This document shows, one piece after another, positions 6,149 to 14,800 of a DNA stretch of 17,036 nucleotides. The stretch is from contig JAGTUZ010000178.1 of assembly GCA_018224415.1 (NCBI GenBank), positions 1 through 17,036 of the forward strand. The letters are read 5' to 3'. The stretch is from Bacteroidota bacterium (lineage in GTDB: Bacteria > Bacteroidota > Ignavibacteria > SZUA-365). Under the pieces are notes generated by a model. It had not been told where the DNA came from. It did not search any database and worked only from the letters and a program-made list of their open reading frames with translations. The first letter of the stretch is position 1. Each line of letters starts with the position of its first letter. Made by a program: the position numbers and the translations under genes.

Positions 6149-7651
6149 CTACGGGCGGTTGCGGTGGATGAGGCGGGGGAAGGGGATGGTCTCCCGCACA
6201 TGGTCGAGCCCGCAGATCCATGACACCGTACGTTCGACGCCGAGGCCGAAGCCGGCGTGCGGCACGCTGCCGTAGCGGCGCAAGTCGAGGAACCATTCGA
6301 ACACTTCCTTCGGCAGGTTGTGCTCGGCGATGCGTTCGAGCAGGAAGTCGAGATTGTCCTCGCGTTGCGAACCACCGACGATCTCGCCGTAACCCTCGGG
6401 TGCGAGCACGTCCATGGCCAGCGCCTTGGTTTCGTCCTCGGGATCACGCTTCATGTAGAAGGCTTTCACCGCGGAGGGATAGCGGTGCACGATCACCGGC
6501 CGGTCGAAGTACCAGGTGAGCAGGGTCTCGTCGCTGCCGCCGAGGTCGCCGCCATGCTCGAAGTTGCGCGCGGACTCTTTCCACTTCGGCAGGTTGCGCT
6601 GCAGTTCCTCGAGTTCGGCCAGGCGGTTGTTGATCTGGATCTCCCGCGCGTCGAACTTCTTCCGCTGCCATTCCTTCACCTTGCCGTACTGCTCCTTGTT
6701 GGAGGCCAGCTCGGCCTTCAGTTCCCCCATTTCCTTTTCCGTCGCGGCGATGCGTTCGTCGACCATCTCCGCGGTGCGGTCGCTGTGCAGCATCTCCACC
6801 GCCTCGTCATAGGAGACGCGCGGGAAGGGCGGCACGATGTTCTCGAGCACGGCGGTGTCGCGTTCGAGTTCGGCGAGTTCCGCCCTGCGCTCGGCGAGCA
6901 CGGTCTGCACGATGTGCGAGATGAAGTCCTCGGCCAGCTTCATGTCGTCGTCGAGGTCGAACCAGGCCATTTCGGGCTCCACCATCCAGAATTCCGTCAG
7001 GTGCCGGCGGGTCTTGGATTCCTCGGCGCGGAAGGTCGGACCGAAGACGTAGATCTTGCCCAGGGCCATGGCGCCGGCCTCGCCGTAGAGCTGGCCCGAC
7101 TGTGTGAGATAGGCCTTGCCGAGCTTGAAGTATTCGGTCTCGAACAGCGTCGAGGTGCCTTCCACCGCGTTGGGGGTGAGGATGGGTGCGTCGAAGAGCA
7201 CGAAGCCGCGGTCGTCGAAGAAATTCCGGATGGCGCGGATGATCGTGTGGCGGATACGCAGGATGGCCACCTGCCGGCGCGAGCGTATCCAAAGGTGCCG
7301 GCGGTCGGCGAGGAATTCGATGCCGTGTTCCTTCGGGGTGATGGGATAGTCCTCGGCGATGGAGACGACGTCCAGCGTGCGCACGTCCATCTCGTATCCG
7401 CCCGGGGCGCGCTCGTCGGCGCGGATTGTGCCCGTGACGGTGAAGGAGGATTCCTGCGTGAGGGACTTCGCCCTCGCCCAGTCCTCCTCGCTCAGGTTGT
7501 CCTGCGTCGCCACGCACTGGCACAGTCCCGTGCCGTCGCGGAGGATGAGGAACATGATCCGTCCGCCCTCGCGGCCGTTGTAGAGCCAGCCCTTGAGCGT
7601 GACTTCCTTGCCGACAAAACCGGCCAGATCCTGAATATAGACGTCAACCAT
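6149..7651 (-). CDS. asnS: Asparaginyl-tRNA synthetase with coiled-coil insertion
   Basis: 500 residues; charges tRNA-Asn with asparagine in the cytoplasm. The start at 7651 ([14 protein letters not shown]) is chosen by family similarity; the frame is open 40 codons further but that part looks non-coding, and no clear Shine-Dalgarno precedes the ATG. Residues 1-105 are the OB-fold anticodon-binding domain. Class II motif 1 lies around 140-160 (NFFDDRGF to DAPILTPN), motif 2 at 207-222 ([16 protein letters not shown]) and motif 3 at 467-478 ([12 protein letters not shown]). The motif 2 wording [14 protein letters not shown] favours AsnRS over AspRS. The usual length is about 430-470. The excess comes from residues about 291-360, rich in Glu, Lys, Ala and Leu (for example [18 protein letters not shown] and [11 protein letters not shown]), which look like an antiparallel coiled coil. 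All catalytic motifs are intact. Confidence 0.95.
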   Translation of the reverse strand: MVDVYIQDLAGFVGKEVTLKGWLYNGREGGRIMFLILRDGTGLCQCVATQDNLSEEDWARAKSLTQESSFTVTGTIRADERAPGGYEMDVRTLDVVSIAEDYPITPKEHGIEFLADRRHLWIRSRRQVAILRIRHTIIRAIRNFFDDRGFVLFDAPILTPNAVEGTSTLFETEYFKLGKAYLTQSGQLYGEAGAMALGKIYVFGPTFRAEESKTRRHLTEFWMVEPEMAWFDLDDDMKLAEDFISHIVQTVLAERRAELAELERDTAVLENIVPPFPRVSYDEAVEMLHSDRTAEMVDERIAATEKEMGELKAELASNKEQYGKVKEWQRKKFDAREIQINNRLAELEELQRNLPKWKESARNFEHGGDLGGSDETLLTWYFDRPVIVHRYPSAVKAFYMKRDPEDETKALAMDVLAPEGYGEIVGGSQREDNLDFLLERIAEHNLPKEVFEWFLDLRRYGSVPHAGFGLGVERTVSWICGLDHVRETIPFPRLIHRNRP

Positions 7652-8253
7652 ATCTGTGCTGCCGTTGGTGATACGAAACCCCAAGATACGAAAATTCAGC
7701 GGGAAGGTAGAGAACAAGGTTGGAGTCCGGGGCGAAGGGGATGGCACCCGGTTCTTGACGATCTGTTTCACCGATGTACCGAATCATGCATAATACACGA
7801 TAATAATCTCGCCAACTCTTGCACGGGAAGTTTTTTTTTCGTACATTCTCAGCAAGAGATCTTATTCCGACAACATGCAAGAGGTGCCGCCTCCCGCTGT
7901 CCGTGTTTCGCCAACCGGACGAGGAGAAACAGGCCTTGTTTGTTTGTTGGTTTCGGTGAATCAGAGACGAGGTGAAGGATGGAGAAACGGGACAGCGCTT
8001 GATGCGCATAGAGATGTGGAGGAAGGGATGCCTGATGAGTAGCGATGAACAGTCAATCGTAACAACCCGACGAACTTGAATGGATCCGGTTCCAACCCAT
8101 CCGTGCGCACTGAATGGAGAATGGTTGGAGCCATGCGTCCGCACACCAAACAACAACCGACCTTACGTACCTGATTTCCGGCTAAGAAAGTCCAGGTGCC
8201 GCAAGGCCGGCTTTTCGAGTCAGTGCGACTCAAACCTATAATTGGAGAATTCC
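7652..8253. other. 602-bp intergenic region without a credible gene
   Basis: This lies between divergent asnS and the T9SS cargo gene, and its G+C looks lower than its neighbours. It holds a 9-T run at 7831-7839. A possible asnS promoter on the minus strand has TTGGCG (complement of 7810-7815) and TATTAT (complement of 7790-7795), but only 14 bp apart. A near-perfect inverted repeat spans 8088-8100 and 8121-8132 (GGTTCCAACC-type). A 14-bp direct repeat, CCATSCGTSCGCAC in outline, occurs at 8097 and 8131. In the leader of the next gene are three small stems: ACCTG/CAGGT (8169/8193), GCC-GCAA-GGC (8198-8207) and GAGTC/GACTC (8217-8231). TATAATTG at 8237-8244 is promoter-like but overlaps the ribosome binding site. 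The ORFs that cross the region have no recognisable protein features. I do not recognise a riboswitch family. Confidence 0.6.
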
Positions 8254-11200
8254 ATGCAAAACGCAAGGACTTCCGAAACTTTCTATGCCGCCGAGATCAG
8301 CCGTCGGCTGCTTCACCGCGAGGTGAGTGCCCGACACAACCGAATCCCATTCGCGGGCGCCGTGACCATCGCACTGTTGGCGCTGTGGGTACTGAGCCCT
8401 GTCGTTCTTCACGCCCAGACTGAATGGAAAGATCGCTCCGTCACTGTTGCCATCGAAGACCAGTCCGTTCCATCCATCGCAAGACCCACGCAGGTCGGTT
8501 CGACGATCGTCGTCTGGGAGGATGCACGCGACCTGGTCAATGGTCCCGACATCTATATCCAGAAAATGGACGACCAGACCGGTCTTCCGATGTGGATCGA
8601 GCCGGACGGCCTGCCCGTTTGCACAGCTTGGGGACCGCAGCGCAACCCGCGCGCGGCCTACGATTCCCTGGGAGGCGTGATCATCGCCTGGGAGGATTAT
8701 CGCAACGGCTCTGCCGATGTGTACGCCGTGCGTCTCGATGCTGCCACAGGCGCGGTGGATCCCGCCTGGCCGGTCAACGGCGTGGCGGTTTGCGACGTGC
8801 AGGCGGCGTGCGAGCACATCCGCATCGTGGGCACGGCCGATGGTGCGTTCATCACCTGGCTCGACAGCCGCAATGCCGTGGGCGGTGTCAACCGGCTCGT
8901 GTACGCCCAGTATATGCTCTCCGCGACGGCATCCTGGCCGACGGGTCTGGGCATGGCATGGACGCAGAACGGGATTCCGGTCTCAGTGAGCCCGGGTAGC
9001 GATCAGGCGAATCCGGAAATCGCGCGGGATTTCATCTGGCGCCGCGATGCGAATGGGGTCGTCAAGAGCGGCTGCGTCATCGCATACCAGAATCAGGTGT
9101 TCCACGGCGGTCAGCCGTTCTGGAACGCCTACGCCACGAATCTCGATGCGAACGGCAATCCAGGCTATGGAGGTACGGATGTCGCGCTCGCATCGATGCC
9201 GTCAGAGCAGTTGTATCCAAGGATCGTTTGCGCGGGCGAGGAGGTGACGGCCGACCGGCCGCGAGCCATCGTGGTGTGGCAGGACTCCCGGGAGGACCCG
9301 CTCCAGCCACGGTACGACATCATCGCGCAGGTTGTTGATGCTGCGGGGACGGTGCAGAATCCCATGGGCGAAATCATCTGCGACGTTCCGGAAACGCAGC
9401 GCCATCCTGTTCCCGCGCTGTGGGAACGGCCATACGATCCGAACACCGGTGCGCCGTATATTCCGTTTGTTACCCTAGCCTGGGAGGATCTTCGTGATAA
9501 TCCGATCATGGGATCCGATATTTATGCCGGGCAGTTCGATGCACGCAACCTGCCGCTGACCAATCCCGGCCAGACCGGCGGGGATGTGATCACGCAGGCG
9601 GCAGCGGATCAGGATCAGGTAGCTATCGACATGATACCCCACACAAGAACCGCGTACATCGCATGGCGGCATGCTCTGGGGAATCCGCAGGAGACAAATA
9701 TTCACTATCAGGAATTGGATGTCCGCTGGTGGCAATACGGAAAACCGCTCGGCGGTTGGCCGGTGACCGAGGCGAAGGACGACCAGCAGCTACCACAGGT
9801 CGCGGGCGCGGTTTTGGTGTGGGAGGATAACCGCCGGCAACCCATACATAACGACATCCGGTATGACAGGGACATTTACTGTCAGACTCCCGGAGAGTGC
9901 GTCGGACCGACCGCCATGGACTGGCGCGATATCCACGCGGATGTCCGGCAGGAAGGGGATGCGGCGCATCATCGATTCACGACGGACGCGGACTTCAACA
10001 CTTACATCGTCTGGCAGAAAAGCACCAACGATCCGACCAGGCAAGATGTGTATGTACAGAAAATCGATGCCACGGGTGTGTCCCGTTGGACAAACGGTGG
10101 AATCAAGCTGAACACGGTGGATTACGCGCAGCATCCCGAGGTCGCCATCAGCGACGTCGGAGGTGGCGCGCAGGTAGTCTGGCAACAGTCGGATCCCGGC
10201 ACGGGAACCGAAGAAATGTGGTATGCCAAAATCGATCCTGTGGGAGAATTCGACATCTTCCCTGAACATTTGGACGACCCGAACATAACACAAAGTGTTA
10301 CGCACCCGATGATCGCCTATTCTGACTATATCGTCGATCCTGGCGGTTACCAAGGCAAAGCGCCCATCACCTCCGAGTATTCGGCCTATTTCGGCTGCAC
10401 GGTCGGGGATGATCTATATATTGGGGTTCGTACAACGAGACAATCGGACCCGGAATTCTGGTCTGTTACCAATACCCAATTCCCTGGTAATTGGGAACAT
10501 ATCGAGAAAATGGTGTCGCCTCCCGGGCAGCATCTGTATCTGGTCGGGACGGGAGACGATCCGGCGTTCGGAAAGAAATACTGCATCGTTCAAGGACGCT
10601 TTCGAGATACAGATCCACAAAAACTGGATTTCGGTATCAAGTCCTTCGGCGCCTGGGTAGATTTCGGCGGAATCGACATCGCCCTCGACGAGCACGTTAC
10701 CGGAAACAGCCACGATGCCATCGTGGTTGTCGCTCTCTCGAATTATCCCCAATGGGGGGCGTGGCTCTATGCACACTGGGCAAGCGCCTTTTATACGTCA
10801 ATCGGATCAGCGGATGTGCTGATCGGTGCGCCGCAGGGCAATTCCCGCTTTTCGCATCCACGGCTTTCGCCCGATGACCTCAGGGGACAGAATACCTACG
10901 GCGGCATGCTGCTCGCCTGGGATTACGAATTCCCGACGACCTCCGGACAGCGACACATGGTTGTGACGGATAAAATCACCTATGCGACAGGTTCATATCC
11001 ACCGCAGATTTCGCGCTGCGATCCGTTCCTTCCTGCCATCATGGTGACGAGCCAACAATATGGCTGGCCGACGAATCCGGATATCGCCCGGATCAACGCG
11101 CCGAATGGAGTGGACACGCTGGCGTTTGTCGCCTGGGAAGGGATCACGGAGAGTTGCGCGCCGGTGCGTCCGCGCGAAATCGTCGGGCAATGGGTGGCGT

Positions 11201-11721
11201 ACAATTACTTCCCCGGGCCGCAGCGTGGTCCACAGTGGCCCGCAGAGAAACAGATCTCGCCGGGACCCGGGCTGTACACGCAATCATCTCCGCTCGTGCA
11301 GACTTCGGATGCGAACACGATCCAGGTGTACTGGCTCGACGGACGTAGCGGCGAGGACCTCGTGATGGGCACCCGCCTCTGGAGTGCTCCGAACAATGTG
11401 ATCGAGTGGGCGAAGGATCGGGAACAGCAAGCGATTGCTCTTCCGAACGGGCATGCTCTTGGGGAGACCTATCCCAATCCGCTCTCCCTGACGTCGGGGT
11501 CTGTCTCTCATATCGTGATCGAAGTCGAGAACGATCAGGCCGTCGACCTCACGCTTCATGACATGCTCGGCAGGGTTGTTGGCGTTCTGCATCAGGGACC
11601 CCTCCCGGCCGGTCGGCATGTCCTGCGCTTCGATCCCTACGGGCTGCGTCCGGGCTCGTATTATTACACATTGCGTGCGCCCGGCCAAATCGCCACGCGC
11701 GGACTCGTTGTTGTGCGCTAA
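8254..11721 (+). CDS. Large secreted WxDxR-repeat protein with T9SS sorting domain
   Basis: 1155 residues. The ATG at 8254 has GGAG 6 nt upstream; an in-frame TTG at 8242 is rejected because it lies within that leader. A long polar N-region (1-30) precedes a hydrophobic signal core (residues 33-52, FAGAVTIALLALWVLSPVVL) ending HAQ. The body repeats a hydrophobic-strand plus W-(E/Q/L)-D-x-R motif: W88 (VVWEDARD), W146 (IAWEDYRN), W202 (TWLDSRN), W342 (VWQDSRED), W410 (AWEDLRD) and W523 (VWEDNRR). Degenerate forms occur at W471, W587 and W643, and again near the end (YWLDGRSGED). Each is often followed by DIY-x-(Q/G)-x-(L/K/F)-D, which suggests beta-propeller blades. The last 90 residues are a T9SS sorting domain (YPNP at 1073-1076, LHDMLGRVV, LRPGSYYYTL, ending GLVVVR). 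Expected location is outer surface or medium. No enzyme motif is seen and the ligand is unknown. Confidence 0.9.
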   Translation: MQNARTSETFYAAEISRRLLHREVSARHNRIPFAGAVTIALLALWVLSPVVLHAQTEWKDRSVTVAIEDQSVPSIARPTQVGSTIVVWEDARDLVNGPDIYIQKMDDQTGLPMWIEPDGLPVCTAWGPQRNPRAAYDSLGGVIIAWEDYRNGSADVYAVRLDAATGAVDPAWPVNGVAVCDVQAACEHIRIVGTADGAFITWLDSRNAVGGVNRLVYAQYMLSATASWPTGLGMAWTQNGIPVSVSPGSDQANPEIARDFIWRRDANGVVKSGCVIAYQNQVFHGGQPFWNAYATNLDANGNPGYGGTDVALASMPSEQLYPRIVCAGEEVTADRPRAIVVWQDSREDPLQPRYDIIAQVVDAAGTVQNPMGEIICDVPETQRHPVPALWERPYDPNTGAPYIPFVTLAWEDLRDNPIMGSDIYAGQFDARNLPLTNPGQTGGDVITQAAADQDQVAIDMIPHTRTAYIAWRHALGNPQETNIHYQELDVRWWQYGKPLGGWPVTEAKDDQQLPQVAGAVLVWEDNRRQPIHNDIRYDRDIYCQTPGECVGPTAMDWRDIHADVRQEGDAAHHRFTTDADFNTYIVWQKSTNDPTRQDVYVQKIDATGVSRWTNGGIKLNTVDYAQHPEVAISDVGGGAQVVWQQSDPGTGTEEMWYAKIDPVGEFDIFPEHLDDPNITQSVTHPMIAYSDYIVDPGGYQGKAPITSEYSAYFGCTVGDDLYIGVRTTRQSDPEFWSVTNTQFPGNWEHIEKMVSPPGQHLYLVGTGDDPAFGKKYCIVQGRFRDTDPQKLDFGIKSFGAWVDFGGIDIALDEHVTGNSHDAIVVVALSNYPQWGAWLYAHWASAFYTSIGSADVLIGAPQGNSRFSHPRLSPDDLRGQNTYGGMLLAWDYEFPTTSGQRHMVVTDKITYATGSYPPQISRCDPFLPAIMVTSQQYGWPTNPDIARINAPNGVDTLAFVAWEGITESCAPVRPREIVGQWVAYNYFPGPQRGPQWPAEKQISPGPGLYTQSSPLVQTSDANTIQVYWLDGRSGEDLVMGTRLWSAPNNVIEWAKDREQQAIALPNGHALGETYPNPLSLTSGSVSHIVIEVENDQAVDLTLHDMLGRVVGVLHQGPLPAGRHVLRFDPYGLRPGSYYYTLRAPGQIATRGLVVVR

Positions 11722-11735
11722 GATGATCACGAACG

Positions 11736-11766
11736 TGTCTGCTCCCGGCGATGCCGGGAGCAGACA
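11736..11766 (+). terminator. Intrinsic terminator between two T9SS cargo genes
   Basis: TGTCTGCTCCCGGC (11736-11749) pairs perfectly with GCCGGGAGCAGACA (11753-11766) around the loop GAT, a 14-bp stem. CCGGTTTTCCC follows, a short T-tract. It begins 15 nt after the stop at 11721 and ends about 45 nt before the next start at 11812, so the two neighbouring cargo genes are probably not one simple operon. Confidence 0.8.
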
Positions 11767-11811
11767 CCGGTTTTCCCAGGCAATCAGACATCGAATCGGA
11801 GCTATTTCGCC

Positions 11812-14800
11812 ATGATGATATATAAACTTTTACTCTGTCTGCTTTTCCTGACGGGCGTTTCATTCGCCGGCGGTTTTGATATCGGCAGGGATCAGGTCCC
11901 GCCGACATTCATCAGGAATGAGGGACAATGGGACCGATCGGTGCGGTATGCCATGCTGAACGGGAGCAGCGCGCTCTGGTTTCTCGATGACGGCCTCGTC
12001 ATCACGCGACCGCGAACAGGGCTCGATCTGCCGTTGGAATCCCCCAATGCAGGGGTGGGATCACAGAGTGCGGGAATCGAGGTCATCCGCCTGCGGTATC
12101 GGAATGCGTCGACCCGCCTCCGGCTGCGGGCGACGGATACCGCTAGGGCCGTCTCGCATTTCTATCTCGGAGCGGACAGCGCATCATGGCGCGAGCACGT
12201 GTCGAACCATCACGGTCTCCGATATGAAAACGTCTGGGACGGTGTCGACATCGAGTTCGATGCCGAGGGCGGAACGGCGGAGGCGGGATGGAAGGAAATC
12301 GTGCCGGACGGATCCGCTGGTCCATCAGTACGAATCCGTGACCGCCGCCTCGCCTCCCCGGCACGGGGTGGATACGAAGTCACGCGTGATGGAGTGTCAA
12401 CGGTGTCGCTGTACGATTCGCTTCCGCTCGCCACGTTTATGAGTTTCATTGGTCCGGGAGGGAGGCAAATGGCGGATGCCGATGAGGGCTATGTGTATTT
12501 ATTTGGGCACGCTCCCCATGACTTTCCGCTCCATGGCGCCTGGCACAGTCCAACCGTTCCAGGTCAGGACTATAGCGGTGTTGTGAAGTACGATCCAACG
12601 TCTCGGAATGTGGTATACAGCACGTACTTCGGACCGAGCCGAGGAAGTACAGGAACGATGCGGCTATTAAACGTCTGGAATGAAAAAGTCCATGTCTTCT
12701 GTGGAGCGCAGTTCGGATTCCCTGTGAACCGCTCCCTGCCCGGATCGATTCCGCCGACAGACTCGAATGACTACAAGAGCGCAGTTTTTGTACTCGATGC
12801 ATCTGGCCGGATGGAGGCATCCAGTTTTATTGGAGGGCCTGGTAAGATCGCACCCATTACAATCCATAGAAGGGGGGAGGAATTGTATTTGCTTGGCATT
12901 GCCGAAGGGGACAGCCTTGCCGCGATCACGGGAGATGCAATAGAAAAAACAGCGTTCTTTGATCCGGGGCGTTCGCTGGTATTTGGCATCATCTCGGCAA
13001 ATCTGGACTCCACGAAATATCTGTCCTATCTCTGTCCTTTACGGGAGAAACGCGGTCCATCGATTCTTTTTGGAGGTAGCACGCCTGAGATGCATGTGGA
13101 TGATAGTGACGGCAGTATGGTGTTTGTCATCCCCACGAGTATCATCGGGGAATACGACGCGCCGATACGTCGACCGATTGTGCCAACGGAAACCATTGCC
13201 GGGAAAGCCGGCGTCTATGTCGCGAAATTCTCGCGCACGGCCAACGACTACGAGTACGCAACCTGGTATGGGCTTGCGGACCGGGGCTTCTGGCATGGGG
13301 AGTCACACCTGAGAGACAACGGCGACCTGGTTCTCTACGGCGCGACCTATCCGCGAACCGGATCGTTCACACTGCCAGGCGCATGGAAAACCCTCGGAAC
13401 GGAAATCCCCAATACCAGAGGTGGCGGAAGGGGACTCATGGTCGGGGTAATCGATGCGTCCGGCAGAAGCAAGGGCGGCTTCGATGTGTATCTCGGTCTG
13501 CCGTTGTGGACTCCTTCGGCCACCATAGCCGAATCCATGTGCGGGATGCTGCTTTTCTCCGGAAGACTGCGGTGGGATCCTATGAATCCCCCGGAGCCCG
13601 GCATGGTTATGCCGCTGCTCAATGCCTTCGATAGCATCAGCATTGCCCACAATGACTATGACATCGATGACCAGTTCCTTCTCGCGATCGATATGGACCG
13701 GATGGAGTTTCTCTACTCATCGTACTGGAATCACCCCTTCTGGACACGCATGCAGACCCCGTGGCTTTCATCACGACCGAATGGCTACGTGTTAAGTTCG
13801 GATTCCTATCTGCCATACATTCCTCGGACACTGACCCGGACCCCTGACTGGCGGATGCTCGGCAGCACGGCCGAAACGGGGGTGTTCACGGTCGATCTTC
13901 GCGTTCCGACGCCGTGCTGGAAACTCTCCTGCACGCTCGGCACCATCGATTCTCTCCGCATCGAACGCGCCAGGGGCTACGGCGAGCCACGGGAGTTCGA
14001 CGTCACGTTCGAGCTGGTGAATGCAAGCGATGCCATGGGTGCGCGCATCCTCCGCGCAAGCCTCGATGTACCCCCGGGACTTGAATTCGTCGCCGGGGCG
14101 TCGACGCAGGCGATGCTGCCATCGACCATTGGCGCGGGCATGACCGCGCGTACCGTCTGGACCTTGCGCGTCAACAATCCATCCCTGATCGGGGACACTA
14201 TCCACATCACATGCAAGGCGTTTTATGTCGATCCGGCCTCGGGCGCGGAATGGCCCGCGGCGGAGGAGTGGTGCGGCCATGACATTCTGGTCAGCAGATA
14301 CGACGAGGAACACCCGCGCCTCGCCTGCCGCATCGAGGGACCGACCGAGGTCTACTGGACAGGTGATGGCTATTCCGAAACATCAGGAGGGGAGCCGGGT
14401 CTGCTCCGGTATCAGGTCACATACGAAAACGTGAGCGACGAGGCGGTAACAGTGGCGTCGTTCCAGCAGTCGTCGGCACAGCATTGCCGGGTAATACGGA
14501 ATGCGTTCTGGCCCGGCATGGTCCTGCCACCGTCGGGCACGGTCACCTTTCCTATCGATGTGCGGATCGACGCCCTGCGTTTTGACCGTAAGATCACGGT
14601 GCGTACCGCCGCCGTGGATGCGTACGGTCTCCCCTGGAGCGACTGCGAGATGCGCACGTTCATTCCAGGCGTTCCCGCCCTGCCCTGCGATGTGGACGGT
14701 CCCACGCGTGTCGTATGGAACACCACCCTTGGGACCGTCGAACCCGCGGAGCTTGAGTATATTCTCCAGCTTGATAATCCTCTCGACACGATGCGTGTCG

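Noticed and set aside
6257..7975. 572-codon plus-strand open frame opposite asnS
   Set aside because: It mirrors asnS codon structure and has no family resemblance, while asnS on the other strand has all class II motifs.
7644..8156. 170-codon minus-strand ORF in the intergenic region
   Set aside because: No recognisable domain or credible ribosome binding site was seen, its composition is unusual for the window, and it overlaps the asnS start region.
8169..8231. Cyclic-di-GMP (GEMM) or cobalamin riboswitch, because of GTGCCGCAAGGCC
   Set aside because: The stem wording resembles only a small part of GEMM, and the other conserved core segments are missing.
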